Position numbers and translations under genes: made by a program. The notes beneath the pieces were generated by a model. It saw only the letters and a list, made by a program, of their open reading frames with translations. It did no database searches and had not been told where the DNA came from. Below are positions 1-7,192 of a DNA stretch of 64,000 nt, in pieces. Positions within the stretch are counted from its first letter, which is position 1. Each line of letters starts with the position of its first letter. Source of the stretch: Myxococcales bacterium (GTDB taxonomy: Bacteria; Myxococcota_A; Polyangia; Polyangiales; Ga0077539); the NCBI GenBank assembly GCA_016793325.1, contig JAEUKI010000040.1, forward strand, positions 186,001 through 250,000. The letters run 5' to 3'.

Positions 1-1
1 G

Positions 2-787
2 CCCGACGGGACGTGGTCCGCGTGGGCGCCTCTGCGCGAGGACGGGACGGTCCCGGACACGAGCACGCGCTACCTGCAAATTCGCGCGCGATTCTCTCGC
101 GACGCCGCGACGGTGCTCCGCGCCGTGACCGTGTACTACCTCCCGACCAACCAGCGTCCGGTGCTCACAGAGGTCACCGCGGCCTCGCCTTCGGGAGAGT
201 CTCGCTCGCCAACGGTGCGCCTCAACTGGAAGGTCGAGAACCCCGACAACGACTCGCTTCGCTATCGCGTTCGCTACCGCGGCGACGGAGAGACCACGTG
301 GCGCGGGCTCCTTCGCAACAGTGAGTACACAACGTCCACGAGCACCGAGTGGAACGTCGACGGCCTCCCCGAGGGCTTCTACCGCGTGAGCGTCGAAGCG
401 TCGGACGAGGCTTCGAACGCCGATGGCGACGCGCTCACGGACCGCCGCGAGAGCGAGCCGGTGCTGATCGACACGACGGCGCCCACGGTGACCGCGCGCA
501 TCGAAGGCGGGCGCGTCGTGGGTGACGTTCGCGACGGAGCGAGCTCGATCACGCGCATCGAAGTGTCGTTCGACACGCACGAGTGGCGACCGGCGCGCGC
601 GGCGGACGGCGTCTTCGACGAGCGCGAAGAGCGCTTCGAAGCGCGCACCCCGAGCGGGCTTCCCGCGGGCGAGCACACCGTGGCCGTGCGCGCGTACGAC
701 GAAGCTGGCAACATGGGCGTGGGGAGCGTCGTGTTGCGCGTTGCGGGAGCGACGGGACAAGCGGCAGCGGGCGCGGCGCGGCGGTAG
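2..787 (+). CDS. C-terminal part of a large secreted fibronectin-like/beta-sandwich protein (5' end outside window)
   Basis: The reading frame is open from the first bases of the window, so the N-terminus lies upstream. The first ~45 visible residues (a W-S-x-W start, then S-T-R-Y-L-Q and V-T-V-Y-Y-L-P) look like the last beta-sandwich repeat found at the end of propeller-containing proteins. Next comes a fibronectin type III-like domain (about residues 50-145; L-N-W-K, Y-R-V-R-Y, F-Y-R-V-S-V-E-A-S-D). A second Ig-like domain follows (about 150-245), with D-T-T-A-P-T-V and A-V-R-A-Y-D-E-A-G-N motifs typical of bacterial Ig-like repeats. The last ten residues are Ala/Gly/Arg-rich. The stop codon is 5 bp before a long palindromic element. 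The function cannot be assigned from this fragment; extracellular or cell-surface binding is an inference. Confidence 0.75.
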   Translation, partial: PDGTWSAWAPLREDGTVPDTSTRYLQIRARFSRDAATVLRAVTVYYLPTNQRPVLTEVTAASPSGESRSPTVRLNWKVENPDNDSLRYRVRYRGDGETTWRGLLRNSEYTTSTSTEWNVDGLPEGFYRVSVEASDEASNADGDALTDRRESEPVLIDTTAPTVTARIEGGRVVGDVRDGASSITRIEVSFDTHEWRPARAADGVFDEREERFEARTPSGLPAGEHTVAVRAYDEAGNMGVGSVVLRVAGATGQAAAGAARR

Positions 788-792
788 AGAGT

Positions 793-1064
793 CCCCCACC
801 CGCGCTGCCGCGCGCCCCGCCCCCACGTAGTGAGGGCGGCGGCTTCGCGTTGTGATTGCGCTCGTTTTTGCTGCGTAAGTTGATTGTGTGGACCCTTGCT
901 CTGCAAGGGCAGCTCTTCGCTCGATTCTCGCGAGCGTCATACGGCGATCGTCGCCGCGGCAGAGCAACAGGCCACACAATCAACCTATGCAGTAACTGCA
1001 AGCGCATTCACAACGCGAAGCCCTCACTACGTAGGGGCGGGGCGCGCGGCAGCGCGGGTGGGGG
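793..1064. repeat. Long imperfect palindromic element (arms ~99 and ~93 bp)
   Basis: The left arm 793-891 and right arm 972-1064 are reverse complements over nearly their full length. Differences are a 6-bp CGGCGG insertion in the left arm and about a dozen substitutions in the inner third. The ~80-bp centre contains smaller hairpins, including CCCTTGC-TCT-GCAAGGG at 893-909. The element lies tail-to-tail between two convergent genes, and its right arm encodes the last residues of the DUF559 gene. It may be a MITE-like repeat or a bidirectional transcription terminator. No transposase is nearby. Confidence 0.8.
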
Positions 1065-1437
1065 CGTCGCAGTGCACCGCATCGACGATGCGGGCCACGA
1101 CTCGCGACAGCTCGTCGAGCACGAGCTCGTTGCGAAACCGAATCACCCGCAAGCCTTCGCGCTCGAGCGCGAGCGTCCTGCGGTGATCTTCTTCGAGTTG
1201 GAGATCGTGTACGTCGCCGTCGACCTCGATCACGAGCCGCGCGCTCGCGATGTAGAAGTCAACGATCCATCCGCGAATGACGTGTTGTCTGCGCACACGA
1301 CAGCCCAACGAACTGCCGCTGAGCACGCCCCATAGTCGATCCTCTGCCGGCGTCGCATCCCGACGCAATCGGCGAGCAGCGGCGACTTTGTGTGGGTGTG
1401 CGCCAGTGCGTCCCGGTGTCCGTCCCCTCCGAGCCAT
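1027..1437 (-). CDS. DUF559 / Vsr-like endonuclease domain protein
   Basis: This 136-residue protein matches the DUF559 family, which has the very-short-patch-repair (Vsr) PD-(D/E)XK fold. R-R-D-A-T-P-A-E-D-R-L-W at about 24-35 is the typical opening helix. V-D-F-Y-I and L-V-I-E-V-D-G-D-V-H at about 60-80 carry the acidic active-site strand, and L-R-V-I-R-F-R-N follows at about 96-103. The family is widespread as stand-alone single-domain genes, and its substrate is generally unknown. The ATG at 1437 gives the usual family length. The last ~12 codons (ending T-R-A-A-A-R-P-A-P-T) lie inside the right arm of the adjacent palindromic element, so the element supplies the C-terminus and stop codon. 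Confidence 0.8.
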   Translation of the reverse strand: MARRGRTPGRTGAHPHKVAAARRLRRDATPAEDRLWGVLSGSSLGCRVRRQHVIRGWIVDFYIASARLVIEVDGDVHDLQLEEDHRRTLALEREGLRVIRFRNELVLDELSRVVARIVDAVHCDAPTRAAARPAPT

Positions 1438-1486
1438 CGCAGGCAGCGTAGCGCACGCCCTCCGAGCGCCAAGCCGTGCGTCCCCG

Positions 1487-1585
1487 GTGCCGCACCCGGT
1501 GGCAGGCTCGCTGCCACTGGTGGCAGAGCCGCTGCCACCGAGAGCGGCACCGCAGCACGCTCGGCCACCATGGCGGCCGCCATGG
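1487..1585. repeat. Nested hairpins and an 18-bp perfect palindrome in a divergent intergenic region
   Basis: This lies between the divergent DUF559 gene (start at 1437) and the Rpn-like gene (start at 1679). GTGCCGC at 1487-1493 pairs with GCGGCAC at 1544-1550. Inside are two GGTGGCAG/CTGCCACC hairpins (1499-1539). The sequence CCATGGCGGCCGCCATGG at 1568-1585 is a perfect 18-bp palindrome. This could be an operator or cruciform region, or another small palindromic repeat. Confidence 0.6.
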
Positions 1586-1678
1586 CGGGGGTGGCGGTTC
1601 GGCCAGGGGGTGCCTGCGATTTCCCGGATGATTGCGGCATTTCACGCTGGCACGCGTCGCGCACTCGATGGCGACGCG

Positions 1679-2554
1679 ATGCAATCTCCCTTCGATGCGA
1701 TGGCCAAGGCGCTCATCGACGCCGCGCTCGAAGGCGTCTGCGACGTGTCGCTGCAAGAGCCCGTCGCGCCGGACACGCTGTACTCGGACGCGGTGATCGA
1801 TCCACGCGCGCCGACGGACCAGATCGTCGCGCGGGGATTGCTCGGTCGCATGGCCTCGATCTCGTGCGTGATCGAAGCGTTTGCGACGGTGCCGACCGCG
1901 TTCGACGCCGACCGCTGCGTCGCGAGGGTCGCGCTCTTGCGCGCGAACCAACGACGCGATCGGGTGCTGTGGATGGTGTCCCCCGGTCGAGCGCGCTCGG
2001 TGATCGAGGCGTTTGCGCTCGAGCCCGATCGAGCGTGGCCGCGAGGCGTCTACGTGGGACGAACGAGCCGCGTTCCAAGGGTGATCGTGGTGAGCGAGCT
2101 CGCGCGTGCGCGATCCACGCTGCTGCTTCGGCTCATGGGTCGCGGCGCGGTGTTGCGCGCGGCGATCGAAGAGTCCACGCAGCTCAGCGACGACGCATGG
2201 GAGCTCCCGTTCGTGAGGCGCATCCTGTTGCGCATGCGGACAGAGTTGCGCAGGATGACCGGTGACGACACGTTTTCGAAGGAGATCGAGATGCGATACG
2301 CAGAATATGTCGCGCCCGTCGAAGAGATGATGCAGCGGCTCGAGGCGCTCGAGGCGCGCGGGGAGGCGCGTGGTGAGGCGCGCGGGGAGCTCATCGGCGA
2401 GCGACGCGCGCTCGTGACGTTTCTGGTGGCGCGAGGGATCGCGGTGGACGAAGGCACCTCCGCGCGCATCGCGGCCTGCGAAGACAAAGAGCAGCTCGCG
2501 CGCTGGATCGCGCGCGCGGCGACGGCGAACTCGATCGAGACTGTGTTCGAGTGA
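1679..2554 (+). CDS. Hypothetical protein with Rpn/PD-(D/E)XK-type C-terminal region
   Basis: The chosen start is the ATG at 1679 (M-Q-S-P-F-D-A-M); an in-frame ATG at 1628 is the alternative. This gives a 291-residue protein. The C-terminal third (about 215-291) has an E-A-R-G-E-A-R-G-E repeat, then L-V-x-F-L-V-A-R-G-I-A-V, then A-C-x-D-x-x-Q-L-x-R-W-I-x-R-A. That is the characteristic tail of Rpn/YhgA-like (recombination-promoting nuclease, DUF4351-type) proteins. The N-terminal two thirds could hold a diverged PD-(D/E)XK nuclease core (D-T-L-Y-S-D-A-V-I-D-P near residue 32), but I cannot place a full catalytic triad. Nuclease activity is therefore not claimed. The gene is divergent from the DUF559 gene. 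Confidence 0.6.
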   Translation: MQSPFDAMAKALIDAALEGVCDVSLQEPVAPDTLYSDAVIDPRAPTDQIVARGLLGRMASISCVIEAFATVPTAFDADRCVARVALLRANQRRDRVLWMVSPGRARSVIEAFALEPDRAWPRGVYVGRTSRVPRVIVVSELARARSTLLLRLMGRGAVLRAAIEESTQLSDDAWELPFVRRILLRMRTELRRMTGDDTFSKEIEMRYAEYVAPVEEMMQRLEALEARGEARGEARGELIGERRALVTFLVARGIAVDEGTSARIAACEDKEQLARWIARAATANSIETVFE

Positions 2555-2597
2555 CGGCCGCGCGGGCTCCCTTCGCGGCGTGTACACTCAGCGTCGG

Positions 2598-3176
2598 ATG
2601 GAGAAGCCCTCGCTCGCGGCGCCGCGCAATCGCATGAAGGGGCAGTCGTTTCGAGGGTGGCTCGAGGTGTTCGAAGACGTCGCGAAGGGACACTCGAAGA
2701 CCGCGTTGCTCGCGGCGCTTCCGACAGAGATCGCAGAGGCGTTTCACTACAAGGCGATCATCGCCTCGGGGTGGTATCCGATCGATTGGTACCTGCGCTT
2801 GTACGAGGCGAGCCAGCGTATCGGCGTCGATCAACAGGGATTTGCAAAGCGCATGGGCCGCGCGACGACCGAGCACGACATGCGAGGGATCTACAGCTTC
2901 ATCGTGAAGTTCGCCTCGCCAGGAATGGTCTTCGCGACCGCGCAGCGACTGTTGGGGATGTACGTCGAAGACGTCTCGACGAAGCTCGTTCACAAAGAAG
3001 ACACGCGCGTTCGAATGCAGGTGAAGATCGCGGGATCGTTCAACGAGCTGTTGGATGAGCTCGCGGGCGGAGGCGATGCGATGCTCTCGGTCAACGGCGC
3101 GAAGAGACCCCTCGTGCAGTGGAAGCAAGCAGGCTTCGACGCCGTCGAACTCTCGGCAGAGTGGCAGGAGCGCTGA
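2598..3176 (+). CDS. Conserved hypothetical protein, possibly of the myxobacterial DUF2378/TIGR02265 type
   Basis: This is a 192-residue soluble protein starting at the ATG at 2598; a GTG 18 bp upstream and an ATG at 2634 are alternatives. It is helix-rich in its first ~130 residues, with F-R-G-W-L-E-V-F-E-D-V near the start and S-G-W-Y-P-I-D-W-Y-L-R-L-Y in the middle. A C-terminal beta-rich stretch follows. The pattern of a helical domain with a 'Y-P-x-x-W' element and a C-terminal sandwich resembles DUF2378 proteins restricted to myxobacteria. I give that assignment low weight. No catalytic motif, signal peptide or membrane segment is visible. Confidence 0.55.
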   Translation: MEKPSLAAPRNRMKGQSFRGWLEVFEDVAKGHSKTALLAALPTEIAEAFHYKAIIASGWYPIDWYLRLYEASQRIGVDQQGFAKRMGRATTEHDMRGIYSFIVKFASPGMVFATAQRLLGMYVEDVSTKLVHKEDTRVRMQVKIAGSFNELLDELAGGGDAMLSVNGAKRPLVQWKQAGFDAVELSAEWQER

Positions 3177-3298
3177 GGGGGCTTTCGAGAGGCAGCGCGA
3201 CGTCCGATTGTCAGAGCGAAGCACGAAAGGTCGTCTTCGCCTGCACGACTCGCAAACTCAGCCTCGAGATCAGCGAGCCGATCACGGAGCGCGCTGCC

Positions 3299-4342
3299 AT
3301 GAAGAGCCCTTACGCGTTGCTGCTCGTGACTCTCGCGTCGGCGGGCTGCGCGCTCGATCACGAGACGTCTCGCGACGACCAAGCACCCCTCGAACAAGGC
3401 GCGACGCCCTTGCACGTCCGCGCGCAGCGCGCGGTCGTCGCGGTCCGCCAGCTCGCGGCGCGGGTCGAAAGACCAGTGTCCCCGATCGCGCTCGTGGCCC
3501 CGCTCGTCGAGTTGCGATCGACCTCGGTGACGCCAGCGGAGAGCACGGACGAAGACCTCTTCGATGAAGACGAAGACGAAGACGAAGACGAAGACGACAC
3601 GAAGGGGTGGCCGCCGCGCTCGAGGCGATCACGACGTTTGCGCTCGGTCTTCGCGAGCGTCGCGGATCCGTGCGGACAAGCGCGCTCGGGCGACGGGCTC
3701 TATTGCGGTCGATCGCTCGGCGGGGCCGCGGGGGACAACCTCTACTTTTGTCGCAACGGAAGCACGGTGCGCGTCACGCCCTGCGCCAACGGTTGTCGCG
3801 TACGGCCGCCGGGCACGCCGGACGAGTGCGCGCCGGCGCCAGGGAGCCGCGCGGACTTCTACCTTCCGCTCGCGTGCGGGCAGCGCGCGAACGTCCTGCA
3901 GGGGCACCACGGAGACTTCAGCCACGACGGCATGAATACATGGGCGTACGACTTCACCCTCCCTCGCGGCACGCCCGTGTACGCGATGGCCGGGGGCGTC
4001 GTCACGCACGTCCGCGACCGCGAGCGCCCCGGCAGCGCCTGCTGGAACGGCGGCGGCCGCGGCTGCATCGAGCACAGCAACTACGTCTCGATCCTTCACG
4101 CGGACGGGACGCGCACGGTCTACCTCCACCTCGACGAGCCCGAGGTCGCGCGCGGCGCCACCGTGACCCGCGGTCAGCGCATCGGGCGCTCGGGCAACAC
4201 CGGGTTCTCGACGCGACCGCACCTCCACGTGCAGCGGCAGCGCAACTGCGGACGGTGGTTCTGTCAGAGTATTCCCTTGTCGTTTCGCGACGCGGGGATG
4301 CTCGTGACGGGCGAGAGGGTCACGAGTCAGAACTGCCCGTGA
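3299..4342 (+). CDS. M23-family metallopeptidase lipoprotein (paralogue 1)
   Basis: The 347-residue lipoprotein has the signal M-K-S-P-Y-A-L-L-L-V-T and the lipobox A-S-A-G-C (lipidated Cys17). An Asp/Glu-rich run (about 84-100, encoded by a GAAGAC hexanucleotide repeat) is followed by a basic stretch. A Cys-rich module (about 122-180) contains L-Y-C-G-R-S-L-G. The M23 peptidase (LytM/lysostaphin) domain spans about 200-345. S-H-D-G...W-A-Y-D-F supplies the first zinc ligands, and P-H-L-H-V supplies the last. Known M23 enzymes cut peptidoglycan cross-links; here the site would be the outer envelope or periplasm. The start was chosen at the ATG giving a clean lipoprotein signal. It is a close paralogue of the gene at 5023-6408, especially over the last ~110 residues. 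Confidence 0.88.
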   Translation: MKSPYALLLVTLASAGCALDHETSRDDQAPLEQGATPLHVRAQRAVVAVRQLAARVERPVSPIALVAPLVELRSTSVTPAESTDEDLFDEDEDEDEDEDDTKGWPPRSRRSRRLRSVFASVADPCGQARSGDGLYCGRSLGGAAGDNLYFCRNGSTVRVTPCANGCRVRPPGTPDECAPAPGSRADFYLPLACGQRANVLQGHHGDFSHDGMNTWAYDFTLPRGTPVYAMAGGVVTHVRDRERPGSACWNGGGRGCIEHSNYVSILHADGTRTVYLHLDEPEVARGATVTRGQRIGRSGNTGFSTRPHLHVQRQRNCGRWFCQSIPLSFRDAGMLVTGERVTSQNCP

Positions 4343-4364
4343 TCGAGCGCGCGCGGGCTCGGCG

Positions 4365-4916
4365 TCAACGCGCGGCGGGACGGTGGCGCTCCATCAGCAG
4401 CTCGTCGACGAACGCCCCGTCGACGACGAGGGTCTTCGACTCGACGCCGTACACGCGAAATCCACAGCGAAGGTACAGGCGAATCGCCGCCGCGTTGCTC
4501 GTCGCGACCGAGAGCCGGACGACGTCGATCCCGATCGCGTCCGAGTGAGCGAGACACGCGCCGACGACGCGATCGCCGAGGCGCGCCGACCGAGCCTCGG
4601 GCGCGACGTAGACCGCGAAGAGGCCGGCGCCGTGCCGCATCTTCGCGAGCCCGTTGCGGACGAGCGTGCTCATCGCCACGAGCGCCCCGTCGCGACGGGC
4701 GACGATGGTCACGCCGTTGTCGCTCGCGACGCCGCTCGCCGCGCGCTCGTCCCAAAACGACTCAGGCTTTGCTGCCTCTTCGTCGTGCGATACGGCAAAC
4801 GCTTCGGGGTGCTCGTGAAGCGCCCGAAGGCGCAGCGCGCGCAACAGCGCCCCGTCTCGCGCGGTGATCGATCCCAACGAAGTAGCCTCGGCAGGCTCCC
4901 CAGTATCGCGGCTCAT
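4365..4916 (-). CDS. GNAT family N-acetyltransferase
   Basis: This 183-residue protein has the GNAT fold. Beta4 is G-L-F-A-V-Y-V-A-P-E-A-R at about 97-108. The acetyl-CoA loop (S-A-R-L-G-D-R-V-V) is R-x-x-x-G-like. The late motif is S-N-A-A-A-I-R-L-Y-L-R-C-G-F-R-V-Y-G, the usual N-x-x-A-x-x-L-Y-x-x-x-G-F signature. The substrate is unknown. The start is ATG at 4916 (M-S-R-D-T-G-E-P); a longer upstream extension would run into the neighbour's promoter region and is unlikely. The gene sits alone between two paralogous M23 peptidase genes, pointing the opposite way, which suggests it lay between the copies when they duplicated or was inserted later. Confidence 0.85.
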   Translation of the reverse strand: MSRDTGEPAEATSLGSITARDGALLRALRLRALHEHPEAFAVSHDEEAAKPESFWDERAASGVASDNGVTIVARRDGALVAMSTLVRNGLAKMRHGAGLFAVYVAPEARSARLGDRVVGACLAHSDAIGIDVVRLSVATSNAAAIRLYLRCGFRVYGVESKTLVVDGAFVDELLMERHRPAAR

Positions 4917-5022
4917 GACCGTTGAGCTTCTGTGTCTGGCGCCGGGATTGTAAAGGCGTCGAGCGAATCCAAGTGAAGGGAGTCGCTCTTCGATCGGCCC
5001 GCGACGCGGTAACGTCGTGCGT

Positions 5023-6408
5023 ATGAGCAGCATTCGACGCCTCGTGTTCGCAGCGGCGACCCTCGCCGCGTGCGGCGACATGATCGAACCCGGGACCGAC
5101 AGCGGACGGCCCACGCGAACCGACGCGCGCTCGGACAGCGCGCTCGAAGACCGAGCCGCGCCCGCGATCGATGGCGCTACGACAGACGCCTCCATCACGG
5201 ACACCGGAATTCAAGTGATGGACGGCGGCACGAGCGCGGACCCTTGTGCGTCGCGCCAAGACGGGACGCACTGCGACGGCATGCTCTTGCGCGCGTGCGC
5301 GACAGGGCGGACGACGATGACCGTTCCGTGCATGGACGGCTGCATCGACCGCGGCGCGATGAGCGCGTGTGGCTCGGACGCGGTGGACCCGTGCTTCAAC
5401 GATCCAGACGGAGATTACTGCGGCGGATCGATCGGCGCGACGACGCGACAAAACGACCTCTACCGCTGTCGCGGGCGCCGGACCGAGCGCATCGACGCGT
5501 GCGGCGAAGGCTGCTTCGATCGACCGGGAGGCACCGACGTGTGCGCGTCGGACATGGTCGACCCGTGCTTCAACGACCCCGACGGGCGCTACTGCGGGAG
5601 CTCGATCGGCGCGACGACACGACAAAACGATGTGTACGTGTGCGCCGGGCGACGCACGAGCACGATCGAGGCGTGCTCGATGGGCTGCGAAGGCTCCGCG
5701 GGCATGGCGCGCTGTCGAACGAGCACCACCGACCCGTGCACCGCGGCGACCTTGGGAGACGGACTCTATTGCGGCCGCTCGCTGGGAATGGGGTCGCCCG
5801 ACACGCTCTACGACTGTCGCGCGCGACGCACGGCGAGCGCGATGCCGTGCATGCACGGGTGCCTCGTTCGGCCGCCGGGGATGCCCGACGCGTGCAACCC
5901 GCCGCCGGGCTCGACGCCGGGCTATCGACTGCCGTTTGCGTGCATGTACTCGACGACGGTCACGCAGGGAAACAACAGCGCGTTCAGCCACAACGGGACG
6001 CAGGCGTGGGCGTACGACTTCGGGGTTCCCCGAGGGACGCCGGTGGTGGCGATGGAGGCGGGGACCGTCACGCACGTCAACGGCTCGGTCGTCTCGGGCG
6101 GCGCTTGTTGGAACGGCGGCGGCAGCGAGTGCGCCAACACCGTCAACTACGTCTCGATCCAGCACGCCGATGGAACCCGCACGCTCTACCTCCACCTCGA
6201 CGCCCCCGAGGTCGCGCGCGGCGCCATCGTGACCCGCGGTCAGCGTATCGGGCGCTCGGGCAACACGGGCTGGTCGTCCGGGCCGCACCTCCACGTGCAG
6301 CGACAAGCCAACTGCAGCTCGTGGTTTTGCACCAGCCAGTCGCTCACGTTTCAAGAGGCAGGGATGCCGGGCTCGGGCGCGCGCGTGACGAGCAACAACT
6401 GCCCGTAG
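5023..6408 (+). CDS. M23-family metallopeptidase lipoprotein with repeated Cys modules (paralogue 2)
   Basis: The 461-residue lipoprotein starts at the ATG at 5023; a GTG 6 bp earlier is possible. The lipobox-like L-A-A-C-G lies near residue 17. An Asp/Thr/Ser-rich spacer follows. Several repeats of a ~55-residue Cys module (about 68-310) come next, each with D-P-C-F-N-D-P-D-G-x-Y-C-G-x-S-I-G-A-T-T-R-Q-N-D or the C-G-R-S-L-G variant. The C-terminal M23 domain (about 310-460) has S-H-N-G...W-A-Y-D-F and P-H-L-H-V zinc motifs. Relative to the gene at 3299-4342, the Cys module is amplified three- to four-fold while the peptidase domain is nearly unchanged. The modules may anchor or target the enzyme to the cell wall (inference). 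Confidence 0.88.
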   Translation: MSSIRRLVFAAATLAACGDMIEPGTDSGRPTRTDARSDSALEDRAAPAIDGATTDASITDTGIQVMDGGTSADPCASRQDGTHCDGMLLRACATGRTTMTVPCMDGCIDRGAMSACGSDAVDPCFNDPDGDYCGGSIGATTRQNDLYRCRGRRTERIDACGEGCFDRPGGTDVCASDMVDPCFNDPDGRYCGSSIGATTRQNDVYVCAGRRTSTIEACSMGCEGSAGMARCRTSTTDPCTAATLGDGLYCGRSLGMGSPDTLYDCRARRTASAMPCMHGCLVRPPGMPDACNPPPGSTPGYRLPFACMYSTTVTQGNNSAFSHNGTQAWAYDFGVPRGTPVVAMEAGTVTHVNGSVVSGGACWNGGGSECANTVNYVSIQHADGTRTLYLHLDAPEVARGAIVTRGQRIGRSGNTGWSSGPHLHVQRQANCSSWFCTSQSLTFQEAGMPGSGARVTSNNCP

Positions 6409-6430
6409 AGGGGCATCGATGTGCTGATAT

Positions 6431-7192
6431 TCAACGTGCGGTGAGCGTGAACTCTCCGCACGCAGCGCGCGTCGTGCTCGCGACCGCGAGGTAGAACACG
6501 GTGTCCCTGGCGTCTGCGGCGAGCAGGAGCATCGAGGTCGAGCAGCTCCGGCGCGTGACTCCGCACGGATCCTGATGCTCGATCGCGAATCCGGGGCTCA
6601 CCGTCACCTGCACATCGCGCCCTGCCGGGACCGCGATCGCGACGTAGCTCGTCGGCGCTTCGACCCCTGCGCACGCAGGGACGAGCCTCGAGGGCGCTCC
6701 GCACGTCGTCGATCGATAGGACAGGGGCGCCGAGAATCGCGCTGCGGTGTCGCACGTCGGCGGAGTGGTCGCGTCGAGGCTCACGGGGACGACGTCGGAC
6801 GGAGGATCCGAGCGAGCGTCCGTTCGCGCGTCTGCGACGTCACTCGCGTCCGTCACGTCCGTTCCGTTCGCGGCGTCCGCGCCGTTCGTTGCGTCTGTTG
6901 TGTCGGAGGCTGCGTCCGCGGCGTCCGAGACCTCTGCGGCGTCCGCGGGTCGCGCGTCGGGTGCGTCGGTCGGAGCTGCGTCCATCGCGTCTTCGATCGC
7001 GGCGCCATCGCTCGCGTCGCTCGCGTCCATCGCGTCGGGCGAGCCGTCGTTGTCTCGTGCGTCGACGGGCGCGGGTCGATCAGCGACGGCGCGGTCCGTC
7101 AACGACTGCTGCGCGTCGAGCGGAACGTACCCGACGCGGCCGCAACCGACGACACATACAAGCGACACTCCGACCAACGCGACGAGTCTCAT
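6431..7192 (-). CDS. Lipoprotein with Asp/Ala-rich spacer and small C-terminal domain
   Basis: This is a 253-residue protein with a clear lipoprotein signal (M-R-L-V-A-L-V-G-V-S-L-V-C-V-V-G-C; Cys17). A spacer of ~110 residues rich in D-A, S-D-A and T-D-A units follows, then a ~115-residue beta-rich C-terminal domain. That domain contains V-A-I-A-V-P-A-G-R-D-V-Q-V-T-V-S and two cysteine pairs, resembling pre-peptidase-type or DUF-type beta sandwiches at the end of myxobacterial lipoproteins. The start codon overlaps the stop of the upstream aminotransferase gene in an ATGA arrangement, so the two are probably translationally coupled. Function unknown. Confidence 0.75.
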   Translation of the reverse strand: MRLVALVGVSLVCVVGCGRVGYVPLDAQQSLTDRAVADRPAPVDARDNDGSPDAMDASDASDGAAIEDAMDAAPTDAPDARPADAAEVSDAADAASDTTDATNGADAANGTDVTDASDVADARTDARSDPPSDVVPVSLDATTPPTCDTAARFSAPLSYRSTTCGAPSRLVPACAGVEAPTSYVAIAVPAGRDVQVTVSPGFAIEHQDPCGVTRRSCSTSMLLLAADARDTVFYLAVASTTRAACGEFTLTAR

